From CAZFPN01 sp044370655 (GTDB lineage: Bacteria; Pseudomonadota; Alphaproteobacteria; Rickettsiales; Deianiraeaceae), in assembly GCA_044370655.1 (NCBI GenBank), contig JBILVD010000037.1:1-12216 (forward strand): 12,216 bases of DNA. Direction: 5' to 3'. Under the pieces are notes generated by a model. It was given only the letters and a program-made list of their open reading frames with translations. It ran no database searches and was not told the DNA's origin. Of the stretch, positions 1 to 7,596 are shown piece after piece. Both the position numbers and the translations under genes were made by a program. Numbering within the stretch: the first letter of the stretch is position 1; the number at the start of each line of letters is the position of its first letter.

Positions 1-42
1 ATATTTAAGGGAGAAGCTTTAAAAAGCAAGATATTTTTAAAA

Positions 43-58
43 AACCCTTAAACCCTTA
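43..58. repeat. 8-bp tandem repeat AACCCTTA, two perfect copies
   Basis: Two perfect copies of AACCCTTA lie at 43-50 and 51-58. They are followed to about 84 by decayed copies of a similar CTTAAA-rich pattern. The tract is non-coding and lies beyond the end of the restriction gene. No function is evident; it looks like simple slippage DNA. Confidence 0.75.
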
Positions 59-100
59 AATACTTGAAACTCTTAAACTCAAACAATCCTAAAGCCCGTC

Positions 101-122
101 TTTCCTAGAAATTTCCTAGAAA
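101..122. repeat. 11-bp tandem repeat TTTCCTAGAAA, two perfect copies
   Basis: The unit TTTCCTAGAAA occurs at 101-111 and again at 112-122. Each unit is nearly palindromic around CTAG. The repeat directly abuts the outer arm of the hairpin element at 122-204, so it may be part of that element or mark its insertion edge. That link is inference. Confidence 0.75.
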
Positions 123-204
123 ATTTTGCGTGCAGACGACGAGGCTGTAGTGTATATACACCGCAAGGTGTATGCATCTACAGGCCTGAAGTCAAGCAAA
201 AATT
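122..204. repeat. Long imperfect palindromic element (hairpin)
   Basis: The outer arms AATTTTGC (122-129) and GCAAAAATT (196-204) pair with one extra A. An asymmetric internal loop follows, within which GAC and GTC (191-193) could pair. The inner stem runs 142-150 against 178-187 with a single G bulge at 183, then 152-162 against 167-177 with two G-T wobbles and one A-C mismatch. The stem closes on a GCAA loop (163-166), a GNRA-type tetraloop if the plus strand is transcribed. It lies 26 bases beyond the restriction gene stop. There is no clean T-run after the stem on either strand, so a simple intrinsic terminator is not a good fit. It resembles dispersed palindromic elements of reduced alphaproteobacterial genomes, but copy number cannot be judged here. 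Confidence 0.7.
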
Positions 205-230
205 AACGAAAAAGGGCAAAAAAGCTAGCA

Positions 231-980
231 TTAATTTAAATCAAACAAAAGACAAGGATTAATTTTAAATTGCAACATCTGTGCCGTTTTCCTTCCTCCA
301 TCCCCACCTTTCCGCTGAATTGTAATTTTACCAATCTTGATACTACCTTGCTTTGTTATCTCAACCTCTCCATTGCCAAAAAAGTTAAGACAGAAATTCA
401 TCGGCTCTAAACACCATCTTAAGTCACCATTTTTCAAAATAACAAGCATCCATTCAGCAGAAAATTGCCCTCTGCCTTTTAGTATATCACAAACTATTAA
501 AGCTTGATTTTCTTTAATAAATTTAATGAGGAGATTTTGGTCTTCTTCCTCAAATTCATTCATAAACATTCGTCTATTGTCAGCAGGATTTAAAATATAA
601 GGAGGAATTTCCCCTGTAAAATACTTTAATATTTGCACGATTTTTTCTGGCATATTCCACATTTCAGCATAACTTGAAACCCATCTTTTATCAACCTGAT
701 TAAATCCAACAAGATTAGAAGCCAATTTAATCTGCAAATTTTGAGCGTCAATCAAACTTTTTAGCTTTATACTAACCTGAACCTGTATATCTGCCTTAAA
801 GCTCCCCTTGATTTTTTCCGCTTTTACATATTCAATTTCTCTTAAACTATAGCCCATTTTCTCTATCCAATTCTGCCCTAAAATATTATCTTTCCAGTTG
901 TTAAAAACTTCAATCACAAAATCCTCATTACAAAACCCATCTTTTGCAGTTTTAGAACCTCTACTCACTAAATCATTCAT
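231..980 (-). CDS. Type II restriction endonuclease, HinP1I family (predicted GCGC)
   Basis: This 249-residue protein is about the length of HinP1I (247) and matches it, from memory, along its whole length. Shared segments include GSKTAKDGF (8-16), GFNQVDKRW (92-100), RRMFMNEF (136-143), GRGQFSAEW (169-177) and IQRKGGDGGR (221-230). HinP1I cuts GCGC with a PD-(D/E)XK-like core described as SD-X18-QxK. Here the same spacing is present as D64, Q83 and K85, with alanine replacing the serine before D64, so the active site looks intact. The gene starts at ATG 980, which overlaps the end of the methyltransferase gene by 8 bases, so the two are translationally coupled. It has no frameshift and is probably active. 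GCGC specificity is inferred from homology, not seen in the sequence. Confidence 0.92.
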   Translation of the reverse strand: MNDLVSRGSKTAKDGFCNEDFVIEVFNNWKDNILGQNWIEKMGYSLREIEYVKAEKIKGSFKADIQVQVSIKLKSLIDAQNLQIKLASNLVGFNQVDKRWVSSYAEMWNMPEKIVQILKYFTGEIPPYILNPADNRRMFMNEFEEEDQNLLIKFIKENQALIVCDILKGRGQFSAEWMLVILKNGDLRWCLEPMNFCLNFFGNGEVEITKQGSIKIGKITIQRKGGDGGRKTAQMLQFKINPCLLFDLN

Positions 981-1932
981 ATAAATATTTTATAATACTT
1001 CTCGCAACCTCAGTCATTACTGTTATAGTCATTGCATTTCCTGCTTGAAATAAAATTTTGCTTTGAATAATAGAAGATTGAACCAAACTTGCAATATCTT
1101 TATTAAAACCCTGCAAAAGCAAAGCTTCAAGCCCACTCAATTTTCTAATTTGAGAATTTTTAACATACAAAATACCTTGCCTACCAGCCCTAATAGTTGG
1201 CACAACCCCTCTATAAAGCCTTAAATCGCTTTGCCTAGTATCAAGCACCAAAAAATCTTCTTTTAAAAATTCGTTTAAGTTGTACTTATTTTGATTATAT
1301 TTATTATTTAAATATTTTGCGAGAGATTGAATTTGACTTTGATTTAAAATAAAATCATAACTTTCTTCAATCAAAAATTCCCTCAAATCACCTTTGCCAG
1401 TTGGGTTTGGAAAGGCAAAATTACCTTTATATAAATCTTTTCTAATTCCTACAAAATACACCCTTTCTCTTCCTTGAGGAACTTTAAAGCTAGAGCTTTC
1501 AAACACTTTAAAAAAAACTTCATATCCAGCACCTGATAAAAGGCTTAATATTTGCTCTAAAACCTCGCCACCTTTTAAGTTTATTAAACCTTTTACATTT
1601 TCTAACAAAAAAACCTTTGGCTTTTTTACTTTTAAAATATTTGCAATTCCATATATAATTTGACCTCTCTCATCGTCAAATCCTTCCCTTTTGCCAACAA
1701 TTGAAAACGCCTGACAAGGAAAGCCAGCTACCAAAAAATCAAAATCTTCAAGTGTTTCTAAGTTAATTTCCATTAAATTGCCATAATTTTTGTATGAATT
1801 GCCGTGAATTAGCCTGTAAGTTTTCTCCGCAACGCTATCTATTTCACTATAAAACGCACATTCAAGACCTAAAGCTTTTAAAGCCTCGTGAGCCGTGCCT
1901 ATCCCTGCACAAAAATCAGCAAATTTCATCAT
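973..1932 (-). CDS. DNA (cytosine-5) methyltransferase of the R-M system
   Basis: It transfers a methyl group from S-adenosylmethionine to cytosine C5, protecting host sites from the adjacent endonuclease. The motifs appear in the usual order: I FADFCAGIG (4-12), IV GFPCQAFS with catalytic Cys73, VI ENV (111-113), VIII QGRERV (153-158) and X GNAMTITV (298-305). The target-recognition region lies at about 170-245. Its 319 residues are normal for the family. Motif I reads DFCAG rather than the common DLFAG, which is unlikely to be damaging. Two ATGs are possible. The first (1932) overlaps the lepA stop as ATGATGA. The second (1929) forms a TGATG junction and has AAGG four bases upstream, so it may be the true start. 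The partner endonuclease implies GCGC specificity. Confidence 0.95.
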   Translation of the reverse strand: MMKFADFCAGIGTAHEALKALGLECAFYSEIDSVAEKTYRLIHGNSYKNYGNLMEINLETLEDFDFLVAGFPCQAFSIVGKREGFDDERGQIIYGIANILKVKKPKVFLLENVKGLINLKGGEVLEQILSLLSGAGYEVFFKVFESSSFKVPQGRERVYFVGIRKDLYKGNFAFPNPTGKGDLREFLIEESYDFILNQSQIQSLAKYLNNKYNQNKYNLNEFLKEDFLVLDTRQSDLRLYRGVVPTIRAGRQGILYVKNSQIRKLSGLEALLLQGFNKDIASLVQSSIIQSKILFQAGNAMTITVMTEVARSIIKYLYE

Positions 1933-3728
1933 ACCTTCAACGCCTCAATAAACGCCGAGTGTGGAATTTCAATATTACCCACTTCCCTCATTCTCTTCTT
2001 CCCCTTTTTTTGCTTTTCAAGTAGCTTCTTTTTACGAGTTGCATCACCCCCATAACACTTTGCAAGCACATCCTTTTTAAAGGCAGAAATACGCTCGGAG
2101 GCTATCACCTTTCCGTTAATCGCCGCCTGAATTCTCACCTCATACATCTGCCTCGGAATAAGCTCTTTAAGCTTCTCACATAATGCTCTCCCACGGCGTT
2201 CCGATGCAGTTCTATGCACGATAAACGAAAGTTCAGGAACTTCCTCGCCGTTCACCATCACCCTTAACTTCACAAGGTCGGACTTACGATACTCCGCTAT
2301 TTCCCACTCAAAACTCGCATATCCGCTGGAATAACTCTTAAGTTTATCATAAAAATCAAACACAATTTCATTTAGCGGAATTTTGTAAATAAGCTTCATC
2401 CTCTTTCCAGAATAAGACATATCAACCTGCTCGCCTCTCTTTTCCGTGCAAAGCCCCAAAATCACGCCTAAATACTCCTCGGGAGTAAAAATCGTCGCAG
2501 TTATCCACGGCTCTTCCATCTCTTTTACATAAACTTGGTCAGGCATTTCCGCAGGATTATAAATCTCCATACTCTCCCCATTCGTCTTACAAATTTTGTA
2601 GACAACCGAAGGGGCAGTAGTCACCAGCTCTATATCAAACTCACGAAACAACCTCTCCTGCACAATTTCAAGATGAAGCAGCCCCAAAAACCCACATCTA
2701 AAGCCAAGCCCCAAAGCACTTGAACTTTCCTTCTCAAATGTAAAGCTAGAATCGTTAAGAGAAAGCTTTGATATAGCCTCTTGCAAGTTTTCAAAGTCAT
2801 CAGAATTCATAGGGTAAAGACCACAAAACACAACCTGTTGAACAGGCTTAAAGCCCGCAAGTGCTTGAGTTTGAAAATCTTTAGCAGAAACAATAGTATC
2901 CCCCACTCTACAAGACTTAACATCCTTCACTCCCGCTATCAAAAACCCAACCTCTCCAGCAGAAAGGCTCTCCACCGCTAGCTTTTTAGGAGTAAAAACC
3001 CCCGTCGTTTCAATCTCATACTCCGCCCCCGTGCCAATCATTCTTATCTTATCCTTCTTCCTCACACTTCCTTCCAAAATTCTCACAAGCACAATCACAC
3101 CTAAATAGACATCATACCAAGCGTCCACAAGCAACGCCTTAAGCGGATTTTCAGGAGAACCTTTAGGGGCAGGAATTTTAGCCACAACCGCCTCCAAAAT
3201 CTCATCAATACCTATCCCCGCTTTTGCAGAACAAGGAATAGCCTCACTTGCGTCAAGCCCAATTACATCTTCAATTTCTGCTTTTGCATTTTCAACGTTC
3301 GCCGCAGGGAGGTCAATTTTGTTTAAAACAGGTATAATCTCGTGATTTTCCTCAATTGCCTTATAGACATTCGCAAGCGTCTGTGCCTCCACTCCTTGAG
3401 ATGCGTCCACAACCAAAATAGACCCCTCACAAGCAGCAAGACACCTAGAAACCTCATATGAAAAATCAACATGACCAGGAGTATCCATCAAATTCAAAAT
3501 ATACTCCTCACCATTTTTAGCACGATATCTAAGACGGACAGTTTGAGACTTAATAGTAATCCCTCTTTCTTTTTCAATATCCATAGAATCTAGAATTTGA
3601 GCCGTCATATCTCGCTCCTCCACCGCCCCCGTGGTTTGAATTAGCCTATCTGAAAGTGTAGATTTTCCATGGTCTATATGTGCGATGATAGAAAAATTCC
3701 TTATATTCTTCGTGTTTTTTGTATCCAT
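1929..3728 (-). CDS. lepA: Elongation factor 4 (LepA), ribosome back-translocating GTPase
   Basis: LepA is a ribosome-bound GTPase that remodels stalled or mis-translocated ribosomes. The G domain shows G1 AHIDHGKS (16-23), G2 RGITI (55-59), G3 DTPGH (82-86) and G4 NKID (136-139). The LepA-specific C-terminus is present, with CYGGDATRKKK and a final VGNIEIPHSAF segment. The ATG at 3728 gives 599 residues, the family length, and an N-terminus reading IRNFSIIAHIDHGKST. A TTG further upstream at 3776 would add 16 residues with no family support. The stop codon overlaps the methyltransferase start, making lepA the first gene of a lepA-methylase-endonuclease operon. A promoter is proposed at 3748-3776. 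Confidence 0.98.
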   Translation of the reverse strand: MDTKNTKNIRNFSIIAHIDHGKSTLSDRLIQTTGAVEERDMTAQILDSMDIEKERGITIKSQTVRLRYRAKNGEEYILNLMDTPGHVDFSYEVSRCLAACEGSILVVDASQGVEAQTLANVYKAIEENHEIIPVLNKIDLPAANVENAKAEIEDVIGLDASEAIPCSAKAGIGIDEILEAVVAKIPAPKGSPENPLKALLVDAWYDVYLGVIVLVRILEGSVRKKDKIRMIGTGAEYEIETTGVFTPKKLAVESLSAGEVGFLIAGVKDVKSCRVGDTIVSAKDFQTQALAGFKPVQQVVFCGLYPMNSDDFENLQEAISKLSLNDSSFTFEKESSSALGLGFRCGFLGLLHLEIVQERLFREFDIELVTTAPSVVYKICKTNGESMEIYNPAEMPDQVYVKEMEEPWITATIFTPEEYLGVILGLCTEKRGEQVDMSYSGKRMKLIYKIPLNEIVFDFYDKLKSYSSGYASFEWEIAEYRKSDLVKLRVMVNGEEVPELSFIVHRTASERRGRALCEKLKELIPRQMYEVRIQAAINGKVIASERISAFKKDVLAKCYGGDATRKKKLLEKQKKGKKRMREVGNIEIPHSAFIEALKV

Positions 3729-3747
3729 AATTTTGCAAAATAAAGCT

Positions 3748-3776
3748 TGTATAAAGTGTGTTTTCTTAATTTGCAA
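3748..3776 (-). promoter_or_regulatory. Probable sigma70-type promoter of the lepA R-M operon
   Basis: Read on the minus strand, TTGCAA (3776-3771) is followed after 17 bases by TATACA (3753-3748). Each box matches four of six consensus positions. Transcription would start about 12 bases before the lepA ATG, giving a very short leader. Confidence 0.45.
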
Positions 3777-3831
3777 GGAAAAAAATGATGTAAAATTATC
3801 AAATATTTTTTAATTTTTTTAATTAAATTTC

Positions 3832-3860
3832 TTGACAATTAAATTTTGGGTGTTTATGTA
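3832..3860 (+). promoter_or_regulatory. Probable promoter of the sodB operon
   Basis: A perfect TTGACA at 3832-3837, inside CTTGACAA, is followed after 17 bases by TATGTA, a weaker -10 box. The predicted start of transcription is about 18 bases before the sodB ATG. The same CTTGACAA block marks both promoters around 8213-8267. Confidence 0.5.
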
Positions 3861-3884
3861 TTTTATTATGAATAATTATTTCTT

Positions 3885-4523
3885 ATGACTTTAGATAGTA
3901 TTCTAGCAGAAAAGAGCATGTTTGCATTGCCCAAGCTACCTTTTTTAAAAAGTGATTTATCGCCTTTTATGTCGGAAGAGACTTTTGACTATCACTACGA
4001 AAAGCATCACAAAGCTTATATAGACAATTTAAACAATCTTATCAAAGGCAAAGATTTTGAAGACAAAACCCTAGGTGAAATAATCCTTACCTCTTCTTCA
4101 AAGCAGGAGTTTGCAAGCATCTTTAATAACTCTGCCCAAGTTTTTAACCACACATTCTTTTGGCATTGTATGAAGAAAAATGGGGGAGGGGAGCCCAAGG
4201 GCAAGCTTTTTGAAAAAATTAAAGAGGACTTTGGAGGATTTGAGCAATTTAAAACTGCCTTCAAAAACGCAGGGCTAACGCAATTTGGTTCTGGTTGGGC
4301 TTGGCTTGTGTTAAATAAAAATACAGGAAAGCTCGAAGTTATAAAAACTCTAAACGCCGAAACCCCACTTACATCATCTCATTTAAAGCTGATTTTAACC
4401 GTTGATGTATGGGAACACGCTTATTATATTGATTATAGAAACAAGAGAGTTGACTACCTTGAAATCTTTATAGAAAAGTTAATTAATTGGGAATTTGCTA
4501 TACAAAACTATGAAAACGCTTAA
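3885..4523 (+). CDS. sodB: Superoxide dismutase, Fe type
   Basis: It converts superoxide to oxygen and hydrogen peroxide. The four metal ligands are visible as H41 (in KHHKAY), H89 (in FNHTFFW), D174 and H178 (in DVWEHAYY). Gln85 in the NNSAQVFNH segment is the second-sphere glutamine position of iron enzymes, so iron rather than manganese is expected. There is no signal peptide, so it is cytoplasmic. It has 212 residues from the first ATG. A second ATG at 3918 would start at MFALPKLPF, as in most SODs, but Rickettsia SodB, as I recall it, also has an N-terminal extension of about a dozen residues, so the first ATG is kept. Neither start has a clear ribosome binding site. The last 14 bases overlap the next gene. 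Confidence 0.97.
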   Translation: MTLDSILAEKSMFALPKLPFLKSDLSPFMSEETFDYHYEKHHKAYIDNLNNLIKGKDFEDKTLGEIILTSSSKQEFASIFNNSAQVFNHTFFWHCMKKNGGGEPKGKLFEKIKEDFGGFEQFKTAFKNAGLTQFGSGWAWLVLNKNTGKLEVIKTLNAETPLTSSHLKLILTVDVWEHAYYIDYRNKRVDYLEIFIEKLINWEFAIQNYENA

Positions 4524-5490
4524 ACTTTTTAGTCTTTTAATACTGTGTGCTTGCTCCACAACAATAAAAGATTTTGACAAATACAAAAAGGCACCTCTTT
4601 TACAGACGGAATTTATGCCAAACCCCGAATCTATAAGCTCAAAAACGCCATCTGTTGTAATTTTTGAATTTAAAACAACAAACAAAAATGCAGAAACAAT
4701 AGGAGCAACATCAATTGTTGAAGGTGAAATTGCAAACATTTTATTAGGTAGCAAGTTGGCAACTGTGCAAAATAGACAAAACCTAAAAAAACTTGAAAAC
4801 GAGATTAAACTTGCAGAGTTACAAACTGGCGTAAATACTAGTTTAAATTCTGTAAATTATGCTATAGATGGTGAAGTCTCTAGCATCACATTTTCAAGTA
4901 GGTACGTAGGCCCTGTATACAACGAAGATAAGTCCTTAAAAAGAAAAGCTATGTTTGAATATACAGCCTCTGCTCAAGGTTTTATTAGAATTATTGAAGT
5001 TCCTTCCTTGATAACGGTGGAAAACATACAATTTAACAGTACAGTTTTTAGCAACCAAGAAACTAGATCGGAAAACAACTTATCTATAGGTAAATTCAAT
5101 TTAAAAACACAAGAGAAGCCAAAAGAATTTGACGAAAATCTAGCTAGGCTTGCAATTCAAAGAGCAATTTCTTCTAATGCAGATAAAATAAAATCTATCT
5201 TTGCAAAAACTGGTTATGTAATTGAAAAAAGAGTTTTGAACGATAAGTCAATATTTTTAGTAACTCTTGGGGCTAGAGATGGAATAAGGCAAGAAGATAA
5301 AGTTGAGTTTTTGCAAAAATATGAAGACTTAAACGTCCTTACTGGGAAGCGTGAAACTTTGCAAAGAACAGTTGCATTTGGAGTTGTTGCAGATAAAACT
5401 GAAGAGACAAAAACTTGGATAGTTGTGCCAAAAGAACAAGCAAATTTGATTAAATTGGGAGACCCAGTTAAAGTTAGGTATATTGAATAG
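4510..5490 (+). CDS. CsgG-family-like outer-membrane lipoprotein
   Basis: The ATG at 4510 gives 326 residues with a lipoprotein signal peptide: a charged start, a hydrophobic core, and lipobox LCAC with acylated Cys15. Residues 47-175 look like a CsgG fold: a PSVVIFEF strand, then VQNRQNLKKLENE, resembling the CsgG-family pattern of Arg-x-Asn-Leu followed by a helix, then YAIDGEVSSI, like the family strand YLITGxV. Residues 236-326 resemble the small beta domain at the C-terminus of FlgT-like proteins, with VTLGARDGIRQEDKVEF and a final LIKLGDPVKV. True CsgG forms the curli secretion pore, but no csg or flagellar gene is nearby, so the exact role is unknown. It overlaps sodB and lies 3 bases before cysS. 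A TTG at 4495 is rejected because it would precede the signal peptide with extra residues. Confidence 0.7.
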   Translation: MKTLKLFSLLILCACSTTIKDFDKYKKAPLLQTEFMPNPESISSKTPSVVIFEFKTTNKNAETIGATSIVEGEIANILLGSKLATVQNRQNLKKLENEIKLAELQTGVNTSLNSVNYAIDGEVSSITFSSRYVGPVYNEDKSLKRKAMFEYTASAQGFIRIIEVPSLITVENIQFNSTVFSNQETRSENNLSIGKFNLKTQEKPKEFDENLARLAIQRAISSNADKIKSIFAKTGYVIEKRVLNDKSIFLVTLGARDGIRQEDKVEFLQKYEDLNVLTGKRETLQRTVAFGVVADKTEETKTWIVVPKEQANLIKLGDPVKVRYIE

Positions 5491-5493
5491 TTT

Positions 5494-6693
5494 ATGAATT
5501 TCAAACTTTTTAATACCTTAACAAACTCAGAGGAAATTTTTACTCCAAAAAATCCATCTAACATTAAAATGTATGTTTGCGGACCTACAGTATACGAGAG
5601 ACCGCATCTTGGAAATGCTCGTTCAATTGTATTTTATGACTTGTTATTTAGAATTTTAAAAGTTTTATATCCAAGCGTTACATATGTTCGCAATATTACC
5701 GACGTAGATGACAAAATAATAAATCAGGCAGTAAAAGAAAAGATCTCAGTTTCAGCCTTAACATCAAGAGTAATTGGGGAATTTAGAGATGATATTTCAA
5801 TTTTAAATTGTCAAAGCCCAACATTTGAGCCAAAAGCAACTGAATTTATACATAAAATGATTGAAATAATTAAAAATTTAGTTGAAAAAGGTCATGGGTA
5901 TATAGCAGAAAATGGGGATGTTATCTTTTTCGTTAAATCGTTTAAGGAGTATGGTAAACTCTCTAATCGCAAGTTGGAGGACCTAAACGCAGGTTCAAGA
6001 ATTGCAATCTCATCTGCTAAGCATAATGAACATGACTTTGTTTTATGGAAGAGGGTTCAAGAGGGGGAAGTTGGTTGGAACTCGGAATTTGGCTTTGGAA
6101 GACCAGGTTGGCATATTGAATGCTCTGCGATGAGCGTCTCCTTATTAGGAATGGATTTTGATATTCACGGAGGAGGGGCGGATTTGCAATTTCCACACCA
6201 TGAAAACGAAATAGCTCAAAGTGAGTGTGCCTTTGAGGAAAATTTTGCAAGATATTGGATTCATAACGGATTTTTAACAGTTGAAGGAGAAAAAATGAGT
6301 AAATCTCTAGGTAATTTTAAGACGGTAAAGAATTTATTAGATGAAGGTTATGAGGGCTTTGAAATTCGATTTGCCTTACTTAACACGCATTACCGCAAGC
6401 CACTTTCTTTTTCTAATCATTTAATTGAAACGGCAAAAACCGCAATGAAGAAGTTTCACAAAGTTTTAGAAATCTATAAGAGTATGCTTGAAGAGATAGA
6501 AAAAGATGTAAAATGGAATGACCTCCCCCTTTTAGCGCAAGATGCAATTTTGAGTAATATAAATATTTCAAAATTTACCGCCTTAATGCACTCAATCGCA
6601 AATGATATCAAAAATACAAACGACTACAAAGCTCAGTTTGAACTTGTGAAACAGTTTTATAAAATGGGGCTTTTTATAGGTATTTTTAATTAA
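5494..6693 (+). CDS. cysS: Cysteinyl-tRNA synthetase, lacking the usual C-terminal tail
   Basis: This class I synthetase charges tRNA-Cys with cysteine. The HIGH-type motif is HLGN (38-41) and the KMSKS loop is at 267-271. The four zinc ligands that select cysteine are C29, C210, H235 and E239, matching E. coli C28, C209, H234 and E238. The protein has 399 residues, while typical homologues have about 450-465. It ends after the helical DALR-like domain at MGLFIGIFN, where homologues continue with roughly 60 residues that contact the anticodon. The stop is followed within 9 bases by the end of the convergent msrBA gene, and no remnant of the tail is visible. Catalytic parts are complete, so it is probably functional with altered anticodon recognition. 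Confidence 0.95.
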   Translation: MNFKLFNTLTNSEEIFTPKNPSNIKMYVCGPTVYERPHLGNARSIVFYDLLFRILKVLYPSVTYVRNITDVDDKIINQAVKEKISVSALTSRVIGEFRDDISILNCQSPTFEPKATEFIHKMIEIIKNLVEKGHGYIAENGDVIFFVKSFKEYGKLSNRKLEDLNAGSRIAISSAKHNEHDFVLWKRVQEGEVGWNSEFGFGRPGWHIECSAMSVSLLGMDFDIHGGGADLQFPHHENEIAQSECAFEENFARYWIHNGFLTVEGEKMSKSLGNFKTVKNLLDEGYEGFEIRFALLNTHYRKPLSFSNHLIETAKTAMKKFHKVLEIYKSMLEEIEKDVKWNDLPLLAQDAILSNINISKFTALMHSIANDIKNTNDYKAQFELVKQFYKMGLFIGIFN

Positions 6694-6702
6694 TTTTTAA
6701 AG

Positions 6703-7596
6703 TTAAAATCTCCATTCTTTTCTTATAAAATGACAATTATATCCGTTTGGATTTTTAGCTAAATATTGCTGATGCTCTTCTTCCGCCTCCCAAAATTGCT
6801 TTACTTCTGCTATTTCAGTTGTTATTTCATTGCCAAAAACTCCAGAAATTTTTGCCTTTAATAAGATGTTATCTGCTATAACTCTCTGCTCCTCGGTGTA
6901 GTAAAAAATTGCAGAACGGTATTGACTCCCAACATCATTTCCCTGCCTATCTTTTGTTGTAGGGTCGTGAATTTGGAAAAAGTATTTTAAGAGATTTTCA
7001 AGCGTTAAATCGTTAGGATTAAAGCTAACTTCAACACTTTCCGCATGCCCCGTCTTGCCTGTGCAAACCTCTTTATATGTGGGGTTTTTAATAAGTCCAC
7101 CACAATATCCCACTCTTGTTTTTACAATACCATCAAGTAAAAGAAGAAAATGCTCCAAGCCCCAAAAACAACCTCCTGCAAGCACAATTGTCTCACTTTT
7201 AGAGAATAATTTTAACAAATCTCCAAAACCTTCGGCAATCATACTTTCTTTAGAAATAAAGCGGATAGATGCGGAATTAAGGCAATATCTCCGCCCAAAT
7301 GGACCATCTAAAAAAAGGTGTCCCAAGTGCGTGCCAGCTTTTGTGCGAACCTCAGTTCTTTCCATAAAATGAGAGAAGTCATCTTTTTCCTGAATTTCAT
7401 CAGGAGAAATTGTATCATAAAAACTAGGCCATCCCGTCCCAGAATCAAACTTATGTATTGAGGCAAAAATAGGTTTATTTGAAAGCACATCAACATAAAT
7501 CCCTTCTCTTTTTTCATTCCAATATTCATTTTGGAAAGGTGGCTCAGTTGCACACTCAAAAACTACTTTTTTTTGTAGCTCTGTAAGTTTTGACAT
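6703..7596 (-). CDS. msrBA: Bifunctional methionine sulfoxide reductase, MsrB-MsrA fusion
   Basis: It repairs oxidised methionine: MsrB reduces the R-sulfoxide and MsrA the S-sulfoxide. The MsrB domain (about 1-115) shows GTGWPSF (53-59), HLGHLF (90-95) and the catalytic Cys105 in GRRYCLNSASIRF. The CxxC pairs that bind structural zinc in many MsrBs are absent. The MsrA domain (about 136-297) shows GCFWG with catalytic Cys143, then HDPTT, GSQYRSAIFY and NPNGYNC, whose Cys288 may be the recycling residue. There is no signal peptide, so it is cytoplasmic. The ATG at 7596 gives 297 residues; a TTG 12 bases upstream is possible but lies within a duplicated infC tail. It probably shares the infC transcript. 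Confidence 0.95.
   Translation of the reverse strand: MSKLTELQKKVVFECATEPPFQNEYWNEKREGIYVDVLSNKPIFASIHKFDSGTGWPSFYDTISPDEIQEKDDFSHFMERTEVRTKAGTHLGHLFLDGPFGRRYCLNSASIRFISKESMIAEGFGDLLKLFSKSETIVLAGGCFWGLEHFLLLLDGIVKTRVGYCGGLIKNPTYKEVCTGKTGHAESVEVSFNPNDLTLENLLKYFFQIHDPTTKDRQGNDVGSQYRSAIFYYTEEQRVIADNILLKAKISGVFGNEITTEIAEVKQFWEAEEEHQQYLAKNPNGYNCHFIRKEWRF

Noticed and set aside
1794..2024. Plus-strand frame of 76 codons opposite the methylase-lepA junction
   Set aside because: It lies antisense over two well-supported genes and has no recognisable protein features.
3729..3776. Upstream TTG start for lepA adding 16 residues
   Set aside because: The ATG at 3728 gives the family N-terminus and length, and the extra stretch overlaps the likely promoter.
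5214..5564. Minus-strand frame of 116 codons across the lipoprotein-cysS junction
   Set aside because: It is antisense to two supported genes, with no domain pattern and no promoter.
7055..7372. Plus-strand frame of 105 codons opposite msrBA
   Set aside because: It is an antisense shadow of a conserved enzyme, with low-complexity composition and no start context.
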